DNA of 64,000 nt from Sphingobium sp. Lineage in GTDB: Bacteria > Pseudomonadota > Alphaproteobacteria > Sphingomonadales > Sphingomonadaceae. The stretch lies in NCBI GenBank assembly GCA_009360885.1, contig SPEL01000002.1, positions 310,001 through 374,000 of the forward strand, given 5' to 3'. The position numbers and the translations under genes are program-made. Below the pieces are notes generated by a model. That model saw only the letters and a program-made list of their open reading frames with translations, searched no databases and was not told the origin of the DNA. Below, piece after piece: positions 9,271 to 18,186 of the stretch; position 1 is the stretch's first letter; every line of letters begins with the position of its first letter.

Positions 9271-10373
9271 TGCATCGCCCCATGATGAGCAATCCCAAGA
9301 TCATCAAAGGGCAGTTTTCCGGCGATAAAGCGGGACAGCTTTTCATCCCATGATGCTATATCAATGGCATTTTGCCGATACCAATCTTCGTTATAATAGC
9401 TATGCCCATAGCGCTCTCCACTATCGCATAAGATGGTGACGATCGAGCCGCGCCTGCCTTCCTCTTTCATTCGGCGCGCCAGCGTCACCACCCCGGCAAA
9501 ACTGGTGCCGGTGGAACCACCCACGCGCCGCCCCAGCTTTGCCGCGACATAACGCATGCACGCCAGACTGAAGCCATCAGGCACCTTCACCATCGCGTCT
9601 ATGCAGTGCGGGATAAAACTGGCCTCGGGCGACGGCCTGCCAATGCCCTCTATGCGTGAGCCCTGCAAGGGCGCGGCATCGGCGCTCCACATCCCCCGAT
9701 AGGCATCAAAAAAAGCCGACACTTCAGGGTCCGCACACAAAATACGGGTATCATGCCCACGGTATCGCGCATAGCGGCCCAGCGTCGCCGCCGTTCCACC
9801 GGTTCCGGGGCTGCACACGATCCATGCAGGGACAGGCTCTGGCTCCTGCGCCATCTGCGTAAAAATAGATTGCGCAATATTATTATTCGCGCGCCAATCT
9901 GTCGCCCGTTCGGCATAGGTAAACTGATCCATGAAATGCCCGCCAGTATCCTGAGCGAGCCGCAGCGAAGCCGAATGAAGATCGCAAGCCTTTTTCACCA
10001 GATGACATCGCCCCCCCTGAAATTCTATCGCCGCAATTTTCTCCGGCGACGTGTTCGCGGGGATAACGGCGATAAAAGGCAGGCCCAGTAACCGGGCAAA
10101 ATAGGCTTCTGAAACAGCGGTAGACCCACTGGAAGCCTCAATCACAGTACTGCCGCTATGCAGCCAGCCGTTGGCGAGGCTGTATAGAAATAGCGAACGG
10201 GCAAGGCGATGTTTCAGGCTACCCGTAGGATGAGAGGATTCATCCTTCAGATAAATATCCACTCCTTCAAACTCCGGTATATTCACCGGAATGAGGTGCG
10301 TATCCGCAGAACGATTGAAATCCGCCTCAATCCGTCGGATCGCTGATGCAACCCACATACGCTCCTGTGTCAT
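9267..10373 (-). CDS. PLP-dependent fold-type II enzyme, Cds1-like (cysteine synthase / L-cysteine desulfhydrase family)
   Basis: A 368-residue enzyme of the cysteine synthase superfamily. The Schiff-base lysine is in ESSHPTGSLKHRLARSLF (near residue 54), the substrate loop in EASSGSTAVSEAYFARLLG, and the phosphate-binding loop in CSPGTGGTAATLG. The sequence around the lysine, with SHPTGSLKHR in place of the SxKDR of CysK, and the C-terminal CDSGERYGHSYYNEDWY are typical of Cds1-type proteins. Cds1 cleaves L-cysteine to pyruvate, ammonia and sulfide. Activity on another beta-substituted alanine is possible. The gene starts 4 bases after tldE and overlaps the S41 gene by 4 bases, so it belongs firmly to the operon. 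Confidence 0.85.
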   Translation of the reverse strand: MTQERMWVASAIRRIEADFNRSADTHLIPVNIPEFEGVDIYLKDESSHPTGSLKHRLARSLFLYSLANGWLHSGSTVIEASSGSTAVSEAYFARLLGLPFIAVIPANTSPEKIAAIEFQGGRCHLVKKACDLHSASLRLAQDTGGHFMDQFTYAERATDWRANNNIAQSIFTQMAQEPEPVPAWIVCSPGTGGTAATLGRYARYRGHDTRILCADPEVSAFFDAYRGMWSADAAPLQGSRIEGIGRPSPEASFIPHCIDAMVKVPDGFSLACMRYVAAKLGRRVGGSTGTSFAGVVTLARRMKEEGRRGSIVTILCDSGERYGHSYYNEDWYRQNAIDIASWDEKLSRFIAGKLPFDDLGIAHHGAMQ

Positions 10374-10377
10374 CGTC

Positions 10378-11754
10378 TTAAATTCCCGCTACAGTCATCT
10401 TGTCTAACAAAAGCGCGCCAGTCCTGATCTTGCCCCGCCGATCGTGATCTTTGCTGATAGCAACGATACCCGCAAGCATATCAGGCACCTGAGCAGCGAT
10501 TGTCACCCCTTCAACCGCATGGACAATCTCGCCATGCTCCACCCACATGCCGGTCACGCCGACCGAATAATCGCCCGAAGCGCCATCAAACCCGTGCCCC
10601 ATAATGGATGTAACCACCAACCCACGGTTAAGGCCCGCAATCATCTCTGCCATGCTCTCCGGCCCCTCGCCTGCTACAACCATATTGCTGATACCACCCG
10701 CATTATGCGTGCTCTGCATTCCCAGCCGCCGTGCAGCATAGCTATCCAGCACATAACGCCGGAGCACCCCTTCGCTGATGATCGGCGCATCCTGCCTGAG
10801 CAAGCCATCATCATCATAATGACGGGAACCAGTCCCTTGCCAGATATGCGGTTTTTCGGTGATCGTCACAAAATCAGGCGTCAGCTTTTCTCCTAATCGG
10901 CCAGCCAGAAAACTGCGGCCACTGTAAAGAGCGGGCCCGGAAAGAACATCCAGAACATCATTCCAGAAACGGGCCGCCATTTCCGGCGTGAAAAGCACCG
11001 GGCATGTGCGCGTCGTCAGTGACCGCGCATCAAGCCTGCCTAACGCCAAAGCCGCAGCCTTCGCCCCTAGTGCGGCAGGGGACGCCAGCAAGGCCGGGTC
11101 ACAGGTGACATCATATTCGCCATCCTTTTGCTGCCCGGAGGAATTTTCAGCGATAAAACTGGCCGAGAGCTGGTGCCTCGTCATCGCATGATAGCCGACG
11201 AAACCATTGCTATTCACGCGGACCACCTGTTTCGCCGTAGAAGTGATGCTAGCCTGTGCGCAGCGGCGAATGCGTTCATCAGTCGCCAGCCCGGCAGCCT
11301 CCGCCTCACACGCAATATCAAACATCATGGCGGGGCTGACAGCCCATGGACGCCACAGGCCCAGATCGGGCAAGTCCGCATCTGCTATCTGGCGCTGTTC
11401 AGGTTCCGCCAAGCCACCAAAATCGTCAGGCTGCGTGAAACGGGCGACCGCAATGGCTTTTTCCACTGTCTGGCGGATCGTATCAACAGAGAGGCTGTGG
11501 ACGCTGGCGGTCCCCTTCCGCCCTGCGGCATAGACTGTCACCGCCATATTATTCGTCTGGCTACGGGTCAGGTTTTCAGGCTGGCCATCGCGTACCCCGG
11601 CCTCCGTCCCCTTACCATGGGAAAGGACGATCTCTGCCTCTTCAGCACCCGATTTATGCGCCCATTCCAGCCCGGATAGGCATATAGCCTCCAGCTTTTC
11701 GCGTTCCTGCCCAATGGTTGCGTCTTGTGCAGGTATAATCATCACCTCGTTCAT
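10378..11754 (-). CDS. tldE: TldE/PmbA-type metalloprotease subunit
   Basis: A 458-residue member of the TldD/PmbA (U62) family, the non-catalytic-zinc partner of TldD. Typical segments are the N-terminal EAEIVLSHGKGTEAGVRDGQ, the glycine-rich core and the C-terminal MGHGFDGASGDYSVGVTGMW with VEHGEIVHAVEGVTIA, which are diagnostic of PmbA. It lacks the HExxxH found in TldD. The pair forms a cytosolic heterodimer that degrades unfolded peptides and removes leaders from some ribosomal peptides such as microcin B17. The start at 11754 overlaps the tldD stop as ATGA; longer in-frame starts would run deep into tldD and were rejected. Confidence 0.92.
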   Translation of the reverse strand: MNEVMIIPAQDATIGQEREKLEAICLSGLEWAHKSGAEEAEIVLSHGKGTEAGVRDGQPENLTRSQTNNMAVTVYAAGRKGTASVHSLSVDTIRQTVEKAIAVARFTQPDDFGGLAEPEQRQIADADLPDLGLWRPWAVSPAMMFDIACEAEAAGLATDERIRRCAQASITSTAKQVVRVNSNGFVGYHAMTRHQLSASFIAENSSGQQKDGEYDVTCDPALLASPAALGAKAAALALGRLDARSLTTRTCPVLFTPEMAARFWNDVLDVLSGPALYSGRSFLAGRLGEKLTPDFVTITEKPHIWQGTGSRHYDDDGLLRQDAPIISEGVLRRYVLDSYAARRLGMQSTHNAGGISNMVVAGEGPESMAEMIAGLNRGLVVTSIMGHGFDGASGDYSVGVTGMWVEHGEIVHAVEGVTIAAQVPDMLAGIVAISKDHDRRGKIRTGALLLDKMTVAGI

Positions 11755-13193
11755 GCCTTCGTCCCCCCCACGATCATCGAATCTACCCGCAATGTCGGCT
11801 GCCCCACCCCGACAGGCACGCTCTGGCCGGATTTTCCGCAAAGCGCAGTACCGGAATCAAGCGCCAGATCATTCCCGATCATCGACACATGGGTCAGCAC
11901 TTCTTCGCCCGCCCCGGTCAGCGTCGCGCCGGAAATAGGGGCGGTTATCTTGCCATCCTCGATCAGATAGGCCTCGTTCGCGCTGAACACGAATTTTCCG
12001 CTGGTGGTATCCACCTGCCCGCCTGAAAAATAGACCGCATATATGCCGTTTTTCACCGAAGAAATAATCTCTTCGGGCGAGCTTTCACCAGCCAGCATAT
12101 AGGTGTTCGTCATACGGGGCATCGGCAGATGACGGTAAGATTCCCGTCTGCCATTTCCGGTTGGTGCCCGCCCCATCAGGCGCGCACTCATACGGTCCAG
12201 CATCATGCCCGTCAGCACCCCATTTTCGATAAGCGGCGTGCATTGTGTTTCCACGCCTTCATCATCAACCGAAAGGCTACCTCTCTTATCTGGCAATGTT
12301 CCATTATCGACAATGTTAACGCCGGGAGCAGCAACCTGCGTCCCTTCGCGGGAGGCAAAAACAGATGTCTGTTTGCGGATAAAATCCCCCTCCAGACCAT
12401 GCCCCACCGCTTCATGCAGCAGCACACCGGGCCAACCAGACCCGACCACCACATCCATAATCCCGGCAGGGGCAGGTACCGCCTCAAGGTTGGTAAGCGC
12501 CCGATTAGCGGCTTCCTTCGCCTTGGCCTCCGCCATGCCGGACGCGATAAAATCGCTCAGTTTCATGCGCCCACCACCGCCAGCGCTACCGTTGGTGCGC
12601 CGCCCATTACTCTCCGCACCGACACTAACCGACAGACGCACCAAGGGACGGTAATCCGCCACCAGCGTGCCATCTGATGCAGCAATCAGCACCAGCTCAG
12701 ACATGACACGCAGCGTTGCGGTCACATTCCTGACACGCGGATCACACGCCCGCGCTGTGGCATCAATCACTTCCAGCAGGCGAATTTTTGCTTTCTCATC
12801 GAGCTCCGACACAGGGTCTGCTGCTGCATAGACCCGCCGCACATCACGGCCAGCCAGTGGCGCAGTCAGGCCGCTCCCCATCAGGCCAGAGATAGAACGG
12901 GCATTATCCGCCGCGTCTGCCAGATCATCAAAACCAAAACCATCGCAATAGGCGAAGCCGGTTTTCTCTCCGCTTACTGCGCGTAGCCCCGCCCCGCTTT
13001 CGACCGAATAGCTACCGCTGCGAACAAGGCCATTTTCGATCGTCCAGCCCTCAGACCGGCAATCCTGCAAATAGACATCGGCATAGTCGATATCCGGCCC
13101 GGACATCCGCCCCAGCAGTTTTTCCAACCGGCTGGTGTCAAGGGCATGAGGGGAAAGCAGGCTGTCAGCAGCCAGTTGCAAATAATCAGTCAT
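11751..13193 (-). CDS. tldD: TldD-type zinc metalloprotease subunit
   Basis: A 480-residue TldD. The zinc site is HEAVGHGLEGDF (HExxxH, near residue 262), and the third ligand cysteine is in SGTALCGKSGQSVPVG near residue 452, matching the family. The start at 13193 (MTDYLQLAADSLLSPHAL) fits the normal N-terminus and has a GAGGA upstream; the open frame extends back to 13307 through a hairpin and was not used. tldE follows with a 4-base overlap. TldD/TldE normally stand alone or apart in genomes, so finding them as a coupled pair inside a receptor/transporter operon is informative about their job here. Confidence 0.94.
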   Translation of the reverse strand: MTDYLQLAADSLLSPHALDTSRLEKLLGRMSGPDIDYADVYLQDCRSEGWTIENGLVRSGSYSVESGAGLRAVSGEKTGFAYCDGFGFDDLADAADNARSISGLMGSGLTAPLAGRDVRRVYAAADPVSELDEKAKIRLLEVIDATARACDPRVRNVTATLRVMSELVLIAASDGTLVADYRPLVRLSVSVGAESNGRRTNGSAGGGGRMKLSDFIASGMAEAKAKEAANRALTNLEAVPAPAGIMDVVVGSGWPGVLLHEAVGHGLEGDFIRKQTSVFASREGTQVAAPGVNIVDNGTLPDKRGSLSVDDEGVETQCTPLIENGVLTGMMLDRMSARLMGRAPTGNGRRESYRHLPMPRMTNTYMLAGESSPEEIISSVKNGIYAVYFSGGQVDTTSGKFVFSANEAYLIEDGKITAPISGATLTGAGEEVLTHVSMIGNDLALDSGTALCGKSGQSVPVGVGQPTLRVDSMIVGGTKA

Positions 13194-13271
13194 GAAGGAA
13201 ATATCCTCAGCAAAATATCGCATGAAGCGGCCGCCCCCGCCACAAAGGCACATAAAGGACGAAGCGGCGAA

Positions 13272-13308
13272 GATGCCGGGCGGCGCGGAACAGCTACCGC
13301 CCGGCATC
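13272..13308 (-). terminator. Strong hairpin between the TonB receptor gene and tldD
   Basis: Perfect 12-bp GC-rich stem (13272-13283 with 13297-13308) and a 13-base loop, starting 26 bases after the receptor stop. No T run follows. It probably acts as an attenuator or RNA 3' stabiliser that lets the receptor be made in excess over tldD/tldE. Confidence 0.6.
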
Positions 13309-13333
13309 AGATATGGCCCTGTTCAGGCAGAGA

Positions 13334-15988
13334 TCAGAAAGATTTCGTCAACTCCAGGCTGAAGCCGCGCCCATACACATTATAAAGCGCCGCATTATAA
13401 TAAGGCTGGGAATCCCAGTTTTTGGAAGGCGGCATGCGGTTGAACAGGTTGTTCACGGTGCCATTAACGGCAAAGCCGCTGCCGATATCATAGCTGGCGC
13501 TCAGGTTGAACAAAGTCCACGCCTTATCCCACCCCGGCATCCCGTAGGATGTTGAAGCAGGGCCGCCGGTCAGCAAGGCATAATTGGGCGACTTTCCATA
13601 ACGCACCGCATAAACGGTCGTGCTAAACGGCCCGCTGTCCAGCGACAGGCTGGTGTTCATGCTATCCTTGAACAAACCGCCTGCTGATGGGTTTTTCAGC
13701 TGATCCACCACCGGAGAAACGGAATCATTCTGCGATTTAAATTCCAATACGCGGTTGTAATTAATATCGAACCGGAACTGGCCAATACCCTGTACCGGAA
13801 ACTGATATTGCCCGGCAAGGATAAGCGATTGCGTCTTCTTGGTGGATACGTTGAAGTAGCCGCGTGTTACCCCCGTAACCCGGCCTGTAACGCCATCGCG
13901 CGTTATAAGGGAAAGCGCCTGAGAGCATGAACCCAGATAAACCGCTTCACCCCCCTGACGGCAGGCAGCCTCATCAAACAATATATTCGCGAGAGTAAGC
14001 GCCCGCACCTCATTTTTAATGTTAATATCGATGAAATCGGCACTAAAACGCAATGCTGGCGTCGGCGTCCATACCGCGCCAAGCGTCTTTGATTTCGCTG
14101 TCACTGGCTTAAGCGCGAGATTACCAGTCGATTCATTCGGCATGATATAACGGCAGCTATTGCTTGTCCGTGAAACACCCATCTGATCGCACATATAAAG
14201 GTCATAGCTATTGCTGTTTGTGCTGCTTTTACCCAGAAACAAATAGGACATGTCCGGCACACGGAACGCCGTACCCATTCCCGCCCGCAGCAGCAATGTC
14301 GGCATGGGGCGGATTTCCAGACCAGCCTTCCATGTAGCACGATCGACCGATTTCCCGGCATAGCTATAATCGTCATAGCGCGCCGCACCGCTTATGCTCA
14401 CCCACGGAAGAAGCGGTAACGACACTTCTGTAGCAACGCCGCTATGGTCGCGCTTGCCACGGGACGCCAATTGCGCGCCATCAAAATAAAGACCGGCCTG
14501 AAAATCTGCGGAGGGGGTATCTTTCCAGCTTTCATTACCGGCCTCGGCCAGCAATGCAAACGCTGCTGAACCGCCGGGCAGATCGAAAAGAGAGCTATTA
14601 TAAACCTTGCCGGTAAGCTGCTGGACCCGGCTGCTGGCATTACGCCGTCTGGTGTCTGAGAAACCCGCATATTCTTCGGGGGTCAAAGGCACGAACACCT
14701 GTGAAATATCGCTATATCTATCTGCCAGATAAGCGGTCATTTCCGTCTTCACCGGGTAAAATGTCTTCTGCTTCAGCTTATAAAAGGACCGTGAACCGGA
14801 AACGTCATAATTCCAGTTTCCTGTAATCGCCCCCTTCAAGCCAAGGGCAATATCATATTGCGTGCCATAATCCCGTTTGGCCGAAGTTTTCCAACTGCCC
14901 ATTTCTTCCGGGGCAATTTCACGCGACACTAAATAGGAACGCCCGGAATTAGTATCTGTGAAGTTTTCCCACACAAATACCGGGCCAAAATTGGAGATGG
15001 TACGGGAATATGTACCGGAAAGATCCATATACAGCTCATGCCCATCGGCAACGGGCTGAGACAGGCTGGCATAACCGCTATAATTGCGGCGTTCGCTATC
15101 ATAAGTAGCGACAGAGGAACGGGTGTAATCCGAACCGCAATACCGCATCGCGCCATCGACTTTATAAGTCATCGACCCACCAAACAGGTCTGACATCTGC
15201 GCACAGCCTGCCACACCCGGGTCATAATAATTGCTGCCGGATATCCGGGCAAAAGCATCATCATCATAAGGGGAATAGGCCGTCCTATCCCGGTCTATGC
15301 CCAAAATGGCCTTGCGATTGCTAAATTCAAACGCATAGCTAAGGGAACCATCCGAAGGCAGCTTCAAACCACCAACAGCCTGCACCCGGATGCTTTCCCC
15401 GCCCCCTTCATCATAGCCCGAACCACGGACAGACAAAGCCAGCTTATCAATATTCTTTTTAAGGATGATGTTGACAACACCCGCCACGGCATCCGCCCCA
15501 TAAGTGGCCGATTGCGTACCCGGCAATATTTCAATCCGTTCCACCATTGCGGTCGGAATCGTTGAAAGGTTGGCGAAATTGCCGCCGTCCCCGACATTGT
15601 TATTGAGCGGGAAATTGGCGGTAGAACGTCCGTTTATCAAAACCTTGGTATAGCTCGCCCCCAAGCCAAACAAGTTTATCATCTTGACGTTCTGCATATT
15701 GCCGGTGCCCGGAGCAGAATCGCGCATCGCACCGGTAACAATAGCCTGACCGCGTAAGGCGTCAAAAACCTCGCCAAACCCCTTTTTCTGCATCTCTTCG
15801 CTGGTGATGACGATAACCGGCGATGCGGTGTCCTTTCCCGTGCCCGGAAGCAATGACCCCGTGACGACGACCGTCTCATCCTCTTTGACAGGATCAGCCG
15901 CCGGATCAGCAAGAGCCAATACGGGAAAAGATATAAAGGCCCCGGCAAGCATGAGGCCGGATAGATAGCGTTTGCGGTTAACCCTCAT
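13334..15988 (-). CDS. TonB-dependent outer-membrane receptor of the TldD/E operon
   Basis: An 884-residue receptor. A signal peptide (RYLSGLMLAGAFISFPVLAL) ends at ALADPAADP and is followed by the TonB box DETVVVTG. The plug domain has SEEMQKKGFGEVFDALRGQ, then VLINGRSTANF and MVERIEILPGTQSATYGADA. The long barrel ends in FSLELTKSF, with a terminal Phe as expected. It belongs to the large-plug type seen in sphingomonads and Xanthomonas for oligosaccharides or peptides; the substrate cannot be read from sequence. AAGGGGG lies before the start. It is 34 bases downstream of the ABC transporter gene and upstream of tldD, implying that it imports the compound processed by those proteins. Confidence 0.93.
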   Translation of the reverse strand: MRVNRKRYLSGLMLAGAFISFPVLALADPAADPVKEDETVVVTGSLLPGTGKDTASPVIVITSEEMQKKGFGEVFDALRGQAIVTGAMRDSAPGTGNMQNVKMINLFGLGASYTKVLINGRSTANFPLNNNVGDGGNFANLSTIPTAMVERIEILPGTQSATYGADAVAGVVNIILKKNIDKLALSVRGSGYDEGGGESIRVQAVGGLKLPSDGSLSYAFEFSNRKAILGIDRDRTAYSPYDDDAFARISGSNYYDPGVAGCAQMSDLFGGSMTYKVDGAMRYCGSDYTRSSVATYDSERRNYSGYASLSQPVADGHELYMDLSGTYSRTISNFGPVFVWENFTDTNSGRSYLVSREIAPEEMGSWKTSAKRDYGTQYDIALGLKGAITGNWNYDVSGSRSFYKLKQKTFYPVKTEMTAYLADRYSDISQVFVPLTPEEYAGFSDTRRRNASSRVQQLTGKVYNSSLFDLPGGSAAFALLAEAGNESWKDTPSADFQAGLYFDGAQLASRGKRDHSGVATEVSLPLLPWVSISGAARYDDYSYAGKSVDRATWKAGLEIRPMPTLLLRAGMGTAFRVPDMSYLFLGKSSTNSNSYDLYMCDQMGVSRTSNSCRYIMPNESTGNLALKPVTAKSKTLGAVWTPTPALRFSADFIDINIKNEVRALTLANILFDEAACRQGGEAVYLGSCSQALSLITRDGVTGRVTGVTRGYFNVSTKKTQSLILAGQYQFPVQGIGQFRFDINYNRVLEFKSQNDSVSPVVDQLKNPSAGGLFKDSMNTSLSLDSGPFSTTVYAVRYGKSPNYALLTGGPASTSYGMPGWDKAWTLFNLSASYDIGSGFAVNGTVNNLFNRMPPSKNWDSQPYYNAALYNVYGRGFSLELTKSF

Positions 15989-16022
15989 TGTTTCAAACCC
16001 CCTTGTAGCAATGTGACAGTGC

Positions 16023-17837
16023 TTAGTTTGAAGCCATCGGCGTCATTTTTGACCGATCCGAAGACATATCTTTCCCTGCGCCCACCGTTTGATCCGGCGC
16101 CTGCATGGAACAGGAAGAAATTCTCAATATTTCGTCATGAAGAGCGATCACCGAACTGCGATGCGCGACACTGACGATAGTCAAATCCGGCTGACGTTCG
16201 CGCAACCGGCGGTACAATACCTCTTCCGCATCCTGATCGAGCGCGGACGTGGTCTCATCCAGAAAAACCAGACCAGGCTGGTGTAAAAATATCCGGGCGA
16301 ATGCCAGTCGCTGCTGCTCGCCGGGGGACAGGCATTTCTGCCATGCAGCGACATCATGCAAACGACTGCTAAACTTCGAGAGGCGCGCCGCCTCCAGCGC
16401 CTCCCGGCATTGCTCATCGGAAAAATCATGGCCCAGCGCAGGGTATACAAGTGCCGCCTTCAGCATACCGGTTGGCACATAGGGACGCTGCGGAATGAAC
16501 ATGATGGGGCAATCCGGCAGCTCAATCCTGCCCCGCGCGTCTGACCACAGCCCCGCCAGCGCAAGCAGCAATGTCGATTTACCACAGCCCGAAGGCCCGC
16601 AGATGACATTAGATGTCCCCGGTGCGATAGCCAGAGAAACAGGTTCCGTCAGCACTTCACGCCCCGGCCCGGTCAGCACCAGTTGCGATGTGCGCAAATG
16701 CTTATCTGTACTGGTGACGATCTCCAGCCCCTGACAGACCCCACCATCCGCAGCATTGGCATTGGCTGCGTCTTTGCCTTGTAATAGCAGATCAAATTCG
16801 CTGATACGTCGGCTGGTCGCCCGTAATTCCGCGAGTTCGCGATAATTAACGACAAACCACGACAGGCCGATACGTATTTGCAGGCAGGCCTGCACCATCT
16901 GGGTCAGATCCCCCAGCGTCATATTCCCGCTGAAATATCCGCCAGTTGCAACCAGATAGGGGATCACCTGACCAAATTGGTTGACGCTATCCACCCCAAG
17001 CATCACGCGCTTGGTATCGCCTACCAGTTTGCGCCAATTTTGCTGCACTTGCGAAAAAGCCGTGTTCAGCCGGGCTGTTTCCGCCTGTTCACCGGCATAA
17101 AGCGCCACTGGCTCGGCATTTTCACGGATACGGACGAGATCAAAACGATAATCTGCTTCATATTTCTGCTGGTCATAGCGCGACCGGTTGAGCGGCTTAC
17201 CCACCCATTCCACAATAGCGCTGCCGCCAAGCACAAAGGCGAACATCACCCATACCGCCAGCCCCGGAATATGCCATGAACTGCCGCCAATGTCGAAGCT
17301 AAGGTTACGGGAAAGCCCCCACAACACCACGCTCAGCGTGAAAATCGTGCCCAGCAGGCGATAGACCTCAAAGCCATATTCCAGCACTTTTTCGGTATAA
17401 AGCGCGAGATCCTGCCCAATACGCTGGTCCGGGTTATCCAGCTTGCCGGATCGTTCAATCCGGTAATAGGTCTTGTTTTCCAGCCAGCGAGACAGAAAGC
17501 CCTCGTTCAACCAGACCCGCCAGCGCATTTGCAGCATCATGCGGAACCAGATGGCGAACGTATCAAAGAGAACCGAAATCAGGCTCAGGCCAGCGACAAA
17601 GAATATCTCCTGCCAGAAGGCATCAAGGTTACGCAGCCCGATGGCGTCATATAACCGCTTGTTCCACAATGAAAATTGCAGCGTACACCAGACAGAGCCG
17701 GATTTAAGAGCGATGATCGTCGCCAGCAACAGCCAGGCGCGATATTTATCTGATGACACCCAATAGCCACCGAGCAACCGCAAAGCCGCCCTCATTGACG
17801 GCGTCGATACAGACGCCGCCTGCCCCCGCTCTGTCAT
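16023..17837 (-). CDS. SbmA/BacA-type ABC transporter (fused permease and ATPase)
   Basis: A 604-residue half-transporter with an SbmA/BacA-like membrane domain (about residues 20-340) joined to an ATPase domain. The membrane part has the typical WNKRLYDAIGLRNLDAFW and WRVWLNEGFLSRWLENKTYY segments and NPDQRIGQDL, as in YddA and Rv1819c. The ATPase has Walker A GPSGCGKSTLLLALAGLW, signature SPGEQQRLAFARIFL and Walker B LVFLDETTSALD. Members of this family move peptides (bleomycin, microcins, defensin-like peptides) or cobalamin into the cytosol. It is first in the operon, just ahead of the TonB receptor, and would carry the same ligand across the inner membrane. A hairpin separates it from copZ. 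Confidence 0.9.
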   Translation of the reverse strand: MTERGQAASVSTPSMRAALRLLGGYWVSSDKYRAWLLLATIIALKSGSVWCTLQFSLWNKRLYDAIGLRNLDAFWQEIFFVAGLSLISVLFDTFAIWFRMMLQMRWRVWLNEGFLSRWLENKTYYRIERSGKLDNPDQRIGQDLALYTEKVLEYGFEVYRLLGTIFTLSVVLWGLSRNLSFDIGGSSWHIPGLAVWVMFAFVLGGSAIVEWVGKPLNRSRYDQQKYEADYRFDLVRIRENAEPVALYAGEQAETARLNTAFSQVQQNWRKLVGDTKRVMLGVDSVNQFGQVIPYLVATGGYFSGNMTLGDLTQMVQACLQIRIGLSWFVVNYRELAELRATSRRISEFDLLLQGKDAANANAADGGVCQGLEIVTSTDKHLRTSQLVLTGPGREVLTEPVSLAIAPGTSNVICGPSGCGKSTLLLALAGLWSDARGRIELPDCPIMFIPQRPYVPTGMLKAALVYPALGHDFSDEQCREALEAARLSKFSSRLHDVAAWQKCLSPGEQQRLAFARIFLHQPGLVFLDETTSALDQDAEEVLYRRLRERQPDLTIVSVAHRSSVIALHDEILRISSCSMQAPDQTVGAGKDMSSDRSKMTPMASN

Positions 17838-17884
17838 TTCTAATCCCCGGTTAATTAAGAAGCGTTCGGCCTTTGCCGGTCGGG

Positions 17885-17923
17885 GGCGCCCTCTTGTCTC
17901 AGAACAAGATGTGAGCGGGCGCC
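17885..17923 (-). terminator. Double-stem hairpin after copZ
   Basis: Outer stem GGCGCCC/GGGCGCC (17885-17891 with 17917-17923) encloses a second stem, CTTGT/ACAAG. It lies about 20 bases after the copZ stop and before the ABC transporter gene, and is the likely boundary between the copper transcript and the peptide operon. Confidence 0.55.
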
Positions 17924-17942
17924 TCTCCGGTTATGTTACGCT

Positions 17943-18155
17943 TCAGGCTGCAACAACGGTAAAGCCTGCGTCCTGAATGATAGTTTCAATGCCGCTCTGG
18001 CCAATTTGGGCATCTTCAAAATCGACAGAGACCTGCTTGGTTTCCAGCACGATGTCGGCGGACGTAACACCATCAGCGGCCTCCAGCACGCGCTTCAGAC
18101 GGCTGGAACAGCCTCCGCACGTCATGCCATCGACGGTCAATTGCACTGCACTCAT
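17943..18155 (-). CDS. copZ: CopZ-like copper chaperone (HMA domain)
   Basis: A 70-residue single heavy-metal-associated domain with the metal site GMTCGGCSSRLKRVLE (GMTCxxC). It ends in AGFTVVAA, the usual length and end for CopZ. It carries Cu(I) in the cytosol to the P-type ATPase. GGAGG lies a few bases before the start. It follows copA by 31 bases on the same strand and is probably cotranscribed with it. Confidence 0.9.
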   Translation of the reverse strand: MSAVQLTVDGMTCGGCSSRLKRVLEAADGVTSADIVLETKQVSVDFEDAQIGQSGIETIIQDAGFTVVAA

Positions 18156-18186
18156 ATATTCCTCCTTAAGTTTGGTGGGAAAAGCA

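Noticed and set aside
13194-13307. Short Cys/Gly-rich leader in front of tldD as a precursor peptide for the operon
   Set aside because: It is only the in-frame 5' extension of tldD, contains the hairpin, has no stop of its own and no ribosome site at its ATG.
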